From positions 212,962 to 276,961 of the forward strand of contig NZ_JAJRCG010000002.1 of the NCBI RefSeq assembly GCF_028679125.1: a DNA stretch of 64,000 nucleotides. The letters run 5' to 3'. Source of the DNA: Methanoregula sp. GTDB lineage: Archaea > Halobacteriota > Methanomicrobia > Methanomicrobiales > Methanospirillaceae. Position numbers and translations under genes: made by a program. Under the pieces are notes generated by a model. It searched no databases. It was given only the letters and a program-made list of their open reading frames with translations, and was not told the origin of the DNA. Numbering within the stretch: the stretch's first letter is position 1; each line of letters opens with the position of its first letter. Below are positions 26,650 to 35,899 of this stretch, piece by piece.

Positions 26650-29600
26650 TCATCTTTCGTTCACTCCGGATTTATCCCGCTCTGCATCCCGCGGAACCCT
26701 GATCGTAAATGTCGTCCCGTTTCTGCTGCTCGTATAGTCCGCTGTACCGCCGACCTGCCCTAAAAGGAGGTTGACGAGAGTGAACCCGATTGTGTCGGAT
26801 TCAGCCGGTTTGATCCCTTCGTCAAGCCCCTGACCGTTATCGCTTACCGTCAGGATAATCCATCCGTTTCCGTCTTCTGTACCCGTGATGGTCACCGTCC
26901 CGTCCCGTCTTTCCGGGAACGCATGCCGTAATGCGTTATTCACCAGTTCGTTGGTGATGAGGGCAAGTGGTAGGGCAAGGTCGACACCCAGTTCCGGGAG
27001 ATCCATGTGAATGTCGATCTGGAGGGGGTGTTCCCCCGATTCATAGGCAGATTGAAGTGAACTGACAATGGATCTGATCACATTCTGGAAGTTCACCAGG
27101 CTCATGTTATCTGAAAGGTAGAGCGTGCCGAACGTGGATGCAATTGCATCAAGCCGGGACCGGATAACAAGGATCAGGTCCCTGACCCGTTTGTCGTTTT
27201 CACGCCGGGCTTCCATCTTCATCATGCTTACTGCCATCTGCATGATGTTTCCCACCCGGTGATGGATTTCGCGCAGGAGGATCTCTTTCTCCCGAAGCAG
27301 GAGGTGGAGCTGTTCATCAGCCTGTTTTAATGCGGTGATGTCGCGGATGGATTCAATTGCGCCTGTAAGATTCCTGTCTGCATCATAGAGCGGGGTGGCC
27401 GCAAACCAGAGGTGTGCTCCCCTGCCCTTATTGAGGTGCGGGATAAAGATCTCGGAGAACCGGGTGTTGCCATCCTTTTTCATGACCGGGTATTTCGCAG
27501 CAACTGCCGGGTCATCGTGAAGGACGAGATCAATGGTGATCGGACGTCGTTCGTGGTATAACGGGAGAGCATATTCATAATTCCCTTTGCCGATCATCTG
27601 TTCTGCAGGAACCCCCGTCATCTCCTCCATTGCGTGGTTCCATGCAAGGACCACCCCGGTTTTGTCAATGACGAGGGTTGCATCCGGCAGGAAACTGATG
27701 ATGTCCTTCATTGTGCGCTCGGATACCTTCAGTGCATCCTCCGCCCGTTTGCGTTCAGAGATGTCGCGGAAAATTCCTTCAACTCCCAGGGGGTTACCCG
27801 ATGCATCAAAATAATAATGACTGTCTGTGGATACGGATACTACAGAGCCATCTTTACGTTTGAGACCTACCTCATAATCTTCCACAAACCCGTTTTTTTC
27901 CATCATGTCGAGCAATTGTGTCCGTTCACCGGGGTTTGCGTAGATTTGTTCCGCAATGTTCAATCCCAGCAATTCATCAGCAGAGATAACACCCAGCAAC
28001 TTTGCTCCGGAGGGGCTCATCATGATGAGGTTCCCGTCCCGGTCCGAACGATAGAAGACATCCTGGATATTATCCAGGATGGTGCGGTATTTCACCTCGC
28101 TTTCACGAAGATCTTTCTCTGCCTGCTTGCGTTCGGTGATATCCATTAAAGAGGCAACCACCTGTTTCGTGCCCGGAATTTTTTCAACGGTCAGGAATAT
28201 AGTGCGGATCTCTCCGGTTTTTGTAATGAACCCGAACTCGTAATGCTTCAGAGCGGCGTCCTTATTCATCTGCATCAGGAGATCCTGGGCAAGCATCCGC
28301 TCCAGATCCTCCTTGACAATAAATTCCGTCCAGTTCTTTTTTCCCTCGATCTCCTCTTTTGAATATCCTGACAGTCGCGTAAATTCGGCATTGGCAACGG
28401 ATATTCTGGTATCTTCCTCGATGAGGTTGATCGCGGTCCCGGTGTTTTCCAGTATGGTCCGGTACCTGTTCTCCGATGCCCTGACAGCCTCCTCCACCCG
28501 TTTACGCTCGGTGATGTCCCGGACATGGGCAAGTACCAGACCCTGACCATGGAGGTTGAAGGTGTGTGCACTGATCTCGACATGGATCCTTTCACCATCT
28601 TTGGTAACATGAACCCCTTCAAATGTCGCATGCCCTTTTTCCATCAGGTTCTTCATATTGATGTGTATTTTCTCCCAGGTCTCCGGGGCATCAATTTCCC
28701 TTAACAACAACCGGAGGAATTCCTCACGGGTATACTTCATCCTGCGGCATGCCGTTTCGTTCACTTCGACAATTTTTTCTGGTAGTCCGTTGGGGGATAT
28801 TGCTATGAGGAGGATTGAATCATTTGCGTTCTCAAACACAACCCGGAATTTCTCTTCGCTCTCTTTGAGTGCCTCCTCTGCCTGCCTTCGTTCGGTGATG
28901 TCGGTGTGCAGGCCAACGAGTCCGATGACACGGCCGTCCTGGTTCCTGATGGTGTAGGCTCTCAGGAAGATGTCCAGGATTGTCTGGTCTTTCCCAAACA
29001 TCTTCACTTCGCCCTGCCAGATCCCTCCGCCTATGATCGTGTCGAACACTTCTTTTCCGATCGCTTTGTCTGCGTACACACTATCAGGCGGATTATCCCC
29101 TATATCGCCAAACAGGCGATTGAAAGATTCATTCTGATAATAATGTCTCCCTTCGGGGGTTGACATGCCGATAGCGTCAGAGGAATGCTCAACCAGGTCC
29201 TTGAATAAATGCAGTGATTCCTCCGCCATCTTGCGTCCGGTGATGTCCTGGATAGCACCGACCAAAAACCGCTGACCGGATGCATCCGTATACAAGGTAG
29301 AAGTGGAGATGATGGTGCATTTCTGCCCGTCAGGTTTGGTAATCGTTACTTCGTCTTCCCGGGTTGTCTGATTTCGGAAGACCCTTCCGGTCATATTCCC
29401 GTGGAACGCCGAATCGTCATCAGGGAAAAAATCGCGGGGGGTCCTTTCCAGAATCTCTTCCCGCGAACGTCCGATAAAAGAGCACATGCTGTCGTTCACA
29501 ATGTTGAAACGGTTGTCGCGGTCAAGGACATAGACCGGGTAGGAGAGGGTATTGATGATGGCAAAAAGGTTCCTTTTGGATTCAACTTCGCGTTCGAGTA

Positions 29601-30216
29601 CCTGTATCTTCTTTATGGCCTTCCTTTCGTCAAGGGTATGGTGGATAACGGTAGCAAAAATGAACATACCGATGACGTTAAAGACCACCATGGGGATCGC
29701 AACCGTTGTGACGACCGTGAAAAACTCTGACGGTTTTGTTACGAGAATGAGGGTGTAACAGGAGATAAGCGTCTCAGAAAGACCGATCAGGAGCACCGCA
29801 ACCCACGTAGGGACGAACTGCCTTTTGTTGGCAAGATATATAATGCCGCCAAGAACGCCCGATAGGAGGGGGGCGGATAACCCGGTCCACATATAAGGTC
29901 CCCCCTGAAAAAACCTGAACAATCCCCCGATGATCCCGGCGCCAATCCCGATGTACGGTCCACAAACCATGCCCGCGGCCATGGGGCCGAGATCCCGGAC
30001 ATTCACGACAGCGCCATATATCGAGAGCCCGCTGATTGTCCCGAAGATCGACAATATGCCGAAAAAAACCACAAGGAGTATCTGTGTGGTCCATGCCGGG
30101 TGGTGTTCGATAACCTCATTGAAAAAACGGCTTCTCATGAAGATGGATGCAAAGACGATGATCACGCAGATGATCTCAAAGAGTGTGACCGAATACTGGA
30201 TGATCGTCAGTTCCAT
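26650..30216 (-). CDS. 5TMR-LYT type sensor histidine kinase with six PAS domains
   Basis: 1188 residues. The N-terminal ~200 residues form five to six membrane helices with the 5TMR_LYT pattern (GAVVNVRDLGPMAAGMVCGPYIG.., with GGLFRFFQGGPYMW), as in LytS/YhcK sensors. Six PAS domains follow (starting near 220, 345, 465, 590, 710 and 835), then HisKA_2 with the acceptor in LREIHHRVGNIMQ and HATPase (DNGQGLD, TIGFTLV). The acceptor region differs from the usual RVKNNLQ. The sixth PAS belongs to the FLPD..GRGAHLW group shared with the kinases at 8249 and 12943. Start ATG 30216 overlaps the end of the small PAS remnant. Ligand unknown; LytS-type sensors respond to membrane state or pyruvate in bacteria. 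Confidence 0.92.
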   Translation of the reverse strand: MELTIIQYSVTLFEIICVIIVFASIFMRSRFFNEVIEHHPAWTTQILLVVFFGILSIFGTISGLSIYGAVVNVRDLGPMAAGMVCGPYIGIGAGIIGGLFRFFQGGPYMWTGLSAPLLSGVLGGIIYLANKRQFVPTWVAVLLIGLSETLISCYTLILVTKPSEFFTVVTTVAIPMVVFNVIGMFIFATVIHHTLDERKAIKKIQVLEREVESKRNLFAIINTLSYPVYVLDRDNRFNIVNDSMCSFIGRSREEILERTPRDFFPDDDSAFHGNMTGRVFRNQTTREDEVTITKPDGQKCTIISTSTLYTDASGQRFLVGAIQDITGRKMAEESLHLFKDLVEHSSDAIGMSTPEGRHYYQNESFNRLFGDIGDNPPDSVYADKAIGKEVFDTIIGGGIWQGEVKMFGKDQTILDIFLRAYTIRNQDGRVIGLVGLHTDITERRQAEEALKESEEKFRVVFENANDSILLIAISPNGLPEKIVEVNETACRRMKYTREEFLRLLLREIDAPETWEKIHINMKNLMEKGHATFEGVHVTKDGERIHVEISAHTFNLHGQGLVLAHVRDITERKRVEEAVRASENRYRTILENTGTAINLIEEDTRISVANAEFTRLSGYSKEEIEGKKNWTEFIVKEDLERMLAQDLLMQMNKDAALKHYEFGFITKTGEIRTIFLTVEKIPGTKQVVASLMDITERKQAEKDLRESEVKYRTILDNIQDVFYRSDRDGNLIMMSPSGAKLLGVISADELLGLNIAEQIYANPGERTQLLDMMEKNGFVEDYEVGLKRKDGSVVSVSTDSHYYFDASGNPLGVEGIFRDISERKRAEDALKVSERTMKDIISFLPDATLVIDKTGVVLAWNHAMEEMTGVPAEQMIGKGNYEYALPLYHERRPITIDLVLHDDPAVAAKYPVMKKDGNTRFSEIFIPHLNKGRGAHLWFAATPLYDADRNLTGAIESIRDITALKQADEQLHLLLREKEILLREIHHRVGNIMQMAVSMMKMEARRENDKRVRDLILVIRSRLDAIASTFGTLYLSDNMSLVNFQNVIRSIVSSLQSAYESGEHPLQIDIHMDLPELGVDLALPLALITNELVNNALRHAFPERRDGTVTITGTEDGNGWIILTVSDNGQGLDEGIKPAESDTIGFTLVNLLLGQVGGTADYTSSRNGTTFTIRVPRDAERDKSGVNER

Positions 30217-30560
30217 GTCCCCTCTGGCTTCCGGATTATTATTCCGGCATGGGGAAAGACAGCCCCGGCATTCTTCTCATCCCAGTAACCGACGGTCCCC
30301 TCAACCATGCTCTCTCTAAATGTTTTCTCTATTGTATGATGTCCGGTCAGGCAATGATATTCCCGGTTGGTATAGGGCACTCTGCCATCCGTATCGATAC
30401 TATTATCGCCGGTCCCGGTTGTCCCGGCCAGCATCCTGCCCGGCCCCCACTCCCCGGAACCCCGTGCATAGAACTGGAAGAGAACACCGGGAATCGTATC
30501 CGCTATCGTTCTCAGCTGCTGTCCGTTCATTGGTACATCATCTAGGGGTTTTACGGTCAT
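30207..30560 (-). CDS. Truncated PAS-type small protein
   Basis: 117 residues. The part after residue 15 (RTIADTIPGVLFQFYARGSGEWG) is the typical opening of a methanogen PAS domain, but the rest does not continue as a PAS fold and no HisKA or HATPase follows. It may be a remnant of a deleted kinase, kept in frame by its position: its ATG overlaps the stop of the upstream kinase (30557-30560, ATGA), and its own stop overlaps the start of the next kinase. That coupling could also mean it is expressed and functional as a small partner protein. Confidence 0.5.
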   Translation of the reverse strand: MTVKPLDDVPMNGQQLRTIADTIPGVLFQFYARGSGEWGPGRMLAGTTGTGDNSIDTDGRVPYTNREYHCLTGHHTIEKTFRESMVEGTVGYWDEKNAGAVFPHAGIIIRKPEGTWN

Positions 30561-31657
30561 GGATCTGCCTTCTCCGTTGGCTTCTGTTCCACCGGTTTGG
30601 GGAACCTGAACGTGAACTTCGTGCCTCCCGTCCTGTCGATCGCCACCGTGCCATTGAGCTGATTGGTCAGTGTGCTTACCAGCTGGAGCCCGAGCGTTGT
30701 CTGGTTCTCAAGCGTGATTTCTGGCGCCATTCCTATACCATTGTCTGCCACTACAAATGTCAGGGCAGCGGGATCTTCGGCAGCAGTGATGGAAAGTTTC
30801 CCGTCTTTCTTCTCCCCGAATGCATATTTTAAACTGTTCGTGATCAGTTCATTGCTGATGAGCCCGAGGGGAATGGCGGTGTTGGTGTCCACATAAATAT
30901 CATGGATGTCGAGATCGAACCGGACACCCCGGTTTCCCTCTTCATACGAACTGAAAATCACTGTTCCCAGAGAATGGATATAATTTCCCAGGTCGATATG
31001 GGCCGAATCTTTGCCCTTATAGAGGTGTTCATGGACGAGCGCCATGGATCGCACCCGGTTCTGACTGTCTTTTAAGGCTTCAATCGTTTTGGTATCAGTT
31101 GTCTTCCGGATCTGCATGTTGAGGAGGCTTGTGATGATCTGGAGGTTGTTCTTGACCCGGTGATGGACTTCCTTGAGCAGGGTCTCTTTTTCTGCAAGAG
31201 TGGCTTTGATCTGCTCGGCCATCTTCTTACGCTCGGTGATGTCCCGGATATTGCACTGGATGACCTTCTTGTTGTCCACCAGATAGACATTACTCACGAA
31301 CTCAACGGCGATGTTCCGTCTATCGGCGGTTTCAAGCGGCAGATCTTCGTACCGGATATATTCTTTCCGTTGCAGTTCTCCGAAGTTGTCTTTGTTGGCA
31401 ACGATATCCTTGAAAATCCCGATCTCCCATATTTTCTTTCCCAGGAACTGTTCGTGCGAGAACCCGAGCAGGTCGATTAAAAAGGGATTTGCATCGACGA
31501 TCTGCCCGGTCCCGGCATCAAGGATGAGAATGCCGTCCTGTGCCGTCTCGAAGAGCCGGCGGTACCGGGTCTCAGATGCCAGTAATAAATCCTGGGCTTT
31601 TTTCCAGTTTTTAAAGTCCCGGTCAAGAGTATCCGGTGACGTGGTTGTTGTGTCCAT
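30557..31657 (-). CDS. PAS-histidine kinase (HisKA_2)
   Basis: 366 residues: short N-terminal helix, one PAS domain (~25-150, ending RDITERKK), HisKA_2 (~160-240, acceptor in LLKEVHHRVKNN) and HATPase (~260-355, DNGIGMA and TLGLQLVS). No receiver and no membrane segment, so it is a simple cytosolic sensor kinase, suited to feed one of the stand-alone receivers. The PAS is a close copy of the second PAS of the kinase at 24714. The stop overlaps the start of the PAS remnant gene by four bases. Confidence 0.93.
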   Translation of the reverse strand: MDTTTTSPDTLDRDFKNWKKAQDLLLASETRYRRLFETAQDGILILDAGTGQIVDANPFLIDLLGFSHEQFLGKKIWEIGIFKDIVANKDNFGELQRKEYIRYEDLPLETADRRNIAVEFVSNVYLVDNKKVIQCNIRDITERKKMAEQIKATLAEKETLLKEVHHRVKNNLQIITSLLNMQIRKTTDTKTIEALKDSQNRVRSMALVHEHLYKGKDSAHIDLGNYIHSLGTVIFSSYEEGNRGVRFDLDIHDIYVDTNTAIPLGLISNELITNSLKYAFGEKKDGKLSITAAEDPAALTFVVADNGIGMAPEITLENQTTLGLQLVSTLTNQLNGTVAIDRTGGTKFTFRFPKPVEQKPTEKADP

Positions 31658-31859
31658 ACTTCATCCTTCTGGCAATCTCCCGGTACCGTTTGCAGAGTTC
31701 AAGCGAGGCTGATTCATCATCAACACAAAGAACTGAGATCCAACGAACCAACTTCAGGGAATCTTGGTTTTATGATGAGTGTATGTTGCTGGCAATAAAT
31801 ATGTCGCCTATAATAAAAATGTGCAGAGAACCGGGATGTGCGATATACTCTCTGTTTTT

Positions 31860-34025
31860 TTAGGAAGAGGTATCGGTGAAGCGGTACATCCCATTCGGTA
31901 CCACGATCTCGAACCGTGCCCCTTTCCCCGGTTCACCGTTCTCGGCGATGGTGATCCCGGTGATCGCGAGGATCTCGCGGGACAGGAAGAGTCCGAGGCC
32001 GGTGTGATGACCAAAACCTTTCGAGAAGAGGCGTCCCTTATCGTCTGTGGCAATGCCGGCCCCGTCATCCTCGACGACAATCAGCAATCCCTTCCCGGAA
32101 TCCTGCGAGAAGATCCGGATCATGGTCATACTCTCCCCGCCATACCGGAGGGCATTATCGATCAGGTTGTAGAACACCTTCTCAAAGAGGGGGTCGGCAT
32201 ACACCTCGAGATCCGGTAAATGGATCCCGGTTTGCACATCCCGCATGGGCAGGGAGGCAGTTGCCCGGGTCACACAGGCCGCAACCGGCTGCCAGACCGG
32301 CGCCGTGACGCCAAGATCCTGGTACTCCTTGGTGAAGGCAATCTGGTGTTCGATCGCGTTTGCAGCCCGCTCGATCTTGAGGAGATACCCGGAGGTCTGT
32401 TCGGCATCTCCCGGGGACTCTTTTAAGAGTTCAAGGAATGCCTGTATGGAGAAGAGCTGGTTGTTGATGTCATGGCGGGTGATACTTGAGAGCAGGTTCA
32501 GCTTCTTGTTGACCTGTTTCAGTGCCTCTTCCGACCGCCGGCGTTCGGTTACGTCCTGGACGATCGAGTGAAGAAGTTTCTGTCCCCCTGACGTTATCGG
32601 CGCACTGAATACCTCGACATCCCGGACCTCCCCGCTCTTTTTCCGGTGCCGGAAGTTAAATACCAGCCCCTGGTCTTCTGCAGCCCGGGACATATTCTGC
32701 CTGATGGTGACCGGATCCGCGGTATTGATCTCCGAGATCAGCAGCCGGGAGAATTCCTCATGCGAATATCCATAGTAGCGGCTGGCTGCGGAGTTTGCAT
32801 CCACGATCCTGCCGGTTGCCGGATTGACAATGAGCATGACCGCATTGTTGAGTTCGAACATGTCACGGTACCGCTTCTCGCTCTCAAAAAGCGCCACCTC
32901 TCCCCGTTTGCGATGGGTGATGTCATGGGTGATGGTCGATGCCCCGGTGATCTGGCCCTCTTCATTCTTTATCGGGGAGATTGTCAGGGATACATCAATA
33001 ATCCGGCCATCTTTTGCCCTCCGTTTCGTCTCCAGGTAGTTGATGTGATCCCCGGCCCGGATCTTCTCCAGTACCCCGGGGGTTTCGTCACGTTCTCCCT
33101 CGGGAATAAGGAGGGAGATCGGTTTACCGATCATTTCTCCGGCAGTGTACCCGTAGAGTTTCTCCGCACCGGAATTCCATGAGGTGATGATCCCGTCAAG
33201 GGTCTTTCCGATGATCGCATCATTGGAGAACTCCACGATGGCTGCAAGCCGGAGGTGTTCTTCGGCCGCCCGTTTTTGCCCGGTGATATCCTCAAAGACC
33301 GCAACGAAATAATCTTTCTCCGGGGAAAAGACCGAGACCTTCAGCAACATCTTCAGCGGTAAAAAATCGATCTCGAAGGTTTCCGGCCTGCCGGTCGTTG
33401 CCACATGCCCGTACGTGTCAAAGAGGTTTGGTGTGAGTGTGCCGATATCGGGGATGACCTCCAGCACCCGCTTCCCCTTGATCCCGGAGAGGCCGGTGAG
33501 CCGTTCGAACGCGGCATTCACATCCAGGTACACCCAGTCCGCGGGCCTGCCATCCTTATCGTAGATCATCCGGCAGTAGGCAAACCCCTCCAGCATATTC
33601 TCAAAGAGCGTGCGGTATTTCCTCTCGCTCTCCTGAAGGGCAACTTTGTCTGCCGACAGGTGCTCTGAAAGGTATGCGACCACGGCTGCGACCCCGGCAA
33701 AGACAAAGAACCTGAGCCATGCCCCGATGACGACATCCGCCTCGCCACCTGAAAAAAGGTACACCAGCCAGACATAGGCAAGGGAAAGGAGCATTGCGAA
33801 AAGGAACCCGTTGTAGCGGTAGTGGTACGCGATGAGGACGATCGGGAAGTAAAACAGGTGCATGAAGATGATCGTGATGCCGTGTGACAGGCAGTAGACC
33901 GAACATATGAGAACTGCTGCAGTACTGGCGATAATGAGTGTCATCCACATGCGTTCAGAGAACGTCACGTGAGACAGGCTGCCGTATCTGTCCGGACCGG
34001 AACGGTTGTCATACATGCGGGTCAT
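31860..34025 (-). CDS. Membrane-bound PAS3 histidine kinase
   Basis: 721 residues. The N-terminal membrane module (~25-125) carries FPIVLIAYHYRYNG, closely like that of the kinase at 8249. Three PAS domains follow (~135, ~260, ~385), then a dimerisation domain with intact TRHDINNQ acceptor and HATPase (DDGAGIA, GHHTGLGLFLSRE). Its first PAS shares the EGFAYCRMIYD..FSPEKDYFVAVFEDIT pattern with the second PAS of the kinase at 8249, showing module exchange. Starts at ATG 34025; 202 bases separate it from the following kinase, so it may have its own promoter unit. Confidence 0.92.
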   Translation of the reverse strand: MTRMYDNRSGPDRYGSLSHVTFSERMWMTLIIASTAAVLICSVYCLSHGITIIFMHLFYFPIVLIAYHYRYNGFLFAMLLSLAYVWLVYLFSGGEADVVIGAWLRFFVFAGVAAVVAYLSEHLSADKVALQESERKYRTLFENMLEGFAYCRMIYDKDGRPADWVYLDVNAAFERLTGLSGIKGKRVLEVIPDIGTLTPNLFDTYGHVATTGRPETFEIDFLPLKMLLKVSVFSPEKDYFVAVFEDITGQKRAAEEHLRLAAIVEFSNDAIIGKTLDGIITSWNSGAEKLYGYTAGEMIGKPISLLIPEGERDETPGVLEKIRAGDHINYLETKRRAKDGRIIDVSLTISPIKNEEGQITGASTITHDITHRKRGEVALFESEKRYRDMFELNNAVMLIVNPATGRIVDANSAASRYYGYSHEEFSRLLISEINTADPVTIRQNMSRAAEDQGLVFNFRHRKKSGEVRDVEVFSAPITSGGQKLLHSIVQDVTERRRSEEALKQVNKKLNLLSSITRHDINNQLFSIQAFLELLKESPGDAEQTSGYLLKIERAANAIEHQIAFTKEYQDLGVTAPVWQPVAACVTRATASLPMRDVQTGIHLPDLEVYADPLFEKVFYNLIDNALRYGGESMTMIRIFSQDSGKGLLIVVEDDGAGIATDDKGRLFSKGFGHHTGLGLFLSREILAITGITIAENGEPGKGARFEIVVPNGMYRFTDTSS

Positions 34026-34434
34026 TCTCCCTCATATGATCAGATTCAGCCATGTCACTCCTTGATTTGTGTGAATCCCTCATGTGGGTTCCCGTTACGG
34101 GGACGAATCACTCAGGTTCCTTTCCAGGAGTATGTGGATACTGACATACAACACACGATCGTTTCCCGGCATCTTTTTGTTGGGTTTCAAGGGTATAATA
34201 TTATTTTGCGATAGGGAAAAACCGGAACCGGGTTATGACGTACGGCCGGAATTTTCTGCGGATACCAGCGAGCCCTGCGGAATTTTTCAGGTCACGGGTG
34301 ACGGGCAGATCCCGGTTTCTCCGGTATCCCGGTTATGAGCCCCCTCGCTGTTCTATACTCCAGGTTCCCGGTTCCATTCTTCCAAAACCCAATACCTAAA
34401 AATATCCGCAGTCGTATACGTATCCGGATTGTCA
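34026..34434. other. Divergent intergenic region
   Basis: About 410 bases between the divergent kinase and the Cys-cluster protein. It contains no supported gene; promoters for both directions are expected. An AT-rich patch with GTATAATATTATTTTGC lies at 34191-34207. Confidence 0.35.
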
Positions 34435-34830
34435 ATGCCGGAAGAACAGGACTGTTTGCAGTGCGGGAAGTGCTGCGAGAAATGGGGGTGGGACCAGAAA
34501 GGGATACCGGAGGATCTCGTCCCATGGATCAACGGTCATCGTACGGATATCCTTCAGCACGTTTCGATAACCTTCCGGGATGGCCGACGCACGACCGGCA
34601 AAAACCTCGCTGCTGCCGATCTCCCCCGGGTCACCCGAATATATTACTGGGTCGATCCGCGAGGGAAAAAACTCACGTACTGCCCGTTCTTCTTCCGGGC
34701 AGATGACGGCAAGGTATACTGCCGGATCCACCGGGTCAAGCCGGCCGTCTGCATCGGGTTTACCCCGTGGAACGAGGGGATCCGCGACTATGCCCTGGAT
34801 TGCCCGGCGTGCCGGAACAGTATGCCCTGA
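34435..34830 (+). CDS. YkgJ family cysteine cluster protein
   Basis: 131 residues from ATG 34435 (a TTG at 34429 would add two). The N-terminal CLQCGKCC, then YCPFFF, YCRIHRVKP, VCIGF and CPAC form the conserved eight-Cys pattern of the YkgJ/CxxCxxCC family (PF03692), thought to bind Zn or Fe and sometimes an Fe-S cluster. The phrase YCRIHRVKPAVCIGFTPW is the family signature. The biochemical role is unknown in most organisms. Alone before the PPK2 gene (88 bases), with which it might be co-expressed. Confidence 0.85.
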   Translation: MPEEQDCLQCGKCCEKWGWDQKGIPEDLVPWINGHRTDILQHVSITFRDGRRTTGKNLAAADLPRVTRIYYWVDPRGKKLTYCPFFFRADDGKVYCRIHRVKPAVCIGFTPWNEGIRDYALDCPACRNSMP

Positions 34831-34918
34831 TCCAGGACCGATCTCCGCATCATGTCTTCAGGACGGGAAAGCAAAGGTTTGATTCCGTTCAGCGTACAAC
34901 ACACTCCCTGAGCAGTGC

Positions 34919-35860
34919 ATGACAACCACAATGAACCAGCTTCTGGATTCTGTCAGGGTCCCCCCGGGAAAGAAGATCGATCTCCGGAACGATTACGATC
35001 CCGGCTCGGTCGGCCAGTTCATGTCAAAGCAGGATGCCCAGGACGCCCTGTCAGCCGGCATCCAGCTCCTCGCACAGCAGCAGGACAAACTCTACGCCCA
35101 GAACACGTATGCTTTGCTCGTGATCCTGCAGGCCATGGATGCCGCTGGCAAGGACAGCACCATCAAGCACGTCATGTCGGGGGTGAACCCGCAGGGCGTA
35201 CAGGTGACCAGTTTCAAGGTGCCGAGCATCGAGGAACTCGATCACGACTATCTCTGGCGGTGCAGCGCTGTCCTTCCCAAGCGCGGCAATATCGGGATCT
35301 TCAACCGCTCCTATTACGAGGAAGTCCTCGTACCCCGCGTGCACCCGGAATACCTGGAGCGCCAGCAGCTGCCCCCTGTCCTGAATGACCGGGACATCTG
35401 GGACCGGCGGTTCCGGGAGATCAACAACTTCGAGCGCTACCTTTTTGACAATGGCATCGTTGTCCTGAAATTGTTCCTGAACATCTCAAAAGAGGAACAG
35501 AAGCGCCGGTTCATCGGCCGGGTGGACGAGCCGGACAAGAACTGGAAGTTCTCGGCAGCCGACATCCGCGAGCGGGCCTGCTGGGACCAGTACATGGATG
35601 CATACGAGGAGATGTTCAACCATACCAGCACCCCGTATGCCCCGTGGTATATCATCCCTGCTGATCACAAGTGGTTCACCCGGCTGGCAGTCATCTCCGC
35701 CATCTACGAAACCCTCGACCGTCTCCATCTTGCGTACCCGAAGGTCACAAAAGAGCAGAAAGAGGCATTGCTCGTGGCAAAAGCTGAGATGGAGAAGGAG
35801 AACGGGGATGCGGCAGGCGAAAAAAAGAAAGCCGGAAAGAGACGCGGGAAAAATACCTGA
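34919..35860 (+). CDS. ppk2: Polyphosphate kinase 2 family protein
   Basis: 313 residues. PPK2 enzymes transfer phosphate between polyphosphate and nucleotides. The P-loop region AMDAAGKDST (~72-81), the following KHVMSGVNPQG, the Walker B-like IFNRSYYEEVLVPRVHPE (~117-134) and the basic lid EEQKRRFIGRVDEP (~191-204) are all present, with the conserved WKFS..D segment. This matches the one-domain PPK2 form (~300 residues); the ~40 Lys/Glu-rich C-terminal residues are an extension. The N-terminus MTTTMNQ suits ATG 34919. Polyphosphate supports nucleotide recycling and stress response in methanogens. Whether it prefers AMP, ADP or GDP cannot be read from the sequence. Confidence 0.92.
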   Translation: MTTTMNQLLDSVRVPPGKKIDLRNDYDPGSVGQFMSKQDAQDALSAGIQLLAQQQDKLYAQNTYALLVILQAMDAAGKDSTIKHVMSGVNPQGVQVTSFKVPSIEELDHDYLWRCSAVLPKRGNIGIFNRSYYEEVLVPRVHPEYLERQQLPPVLNDRDIWDRRFREINNFERYLFDNGIVVLKLFLNISKEEQKRRFIGRVDEPDKNWKFSAADIRERACWDQYMDAYEEMFNHTSTPYAPWYIIPADHKWFTRLAVISAIYETLDRLHLAYPKVTKEQKEALLVAKAEMEKENGDAAGEKKKAGKRRGKNT

Positions 35861-35899
35861 TTTTTTCCCCGTGTCCGGCAGTGCCGGTATCAAGCCCGA

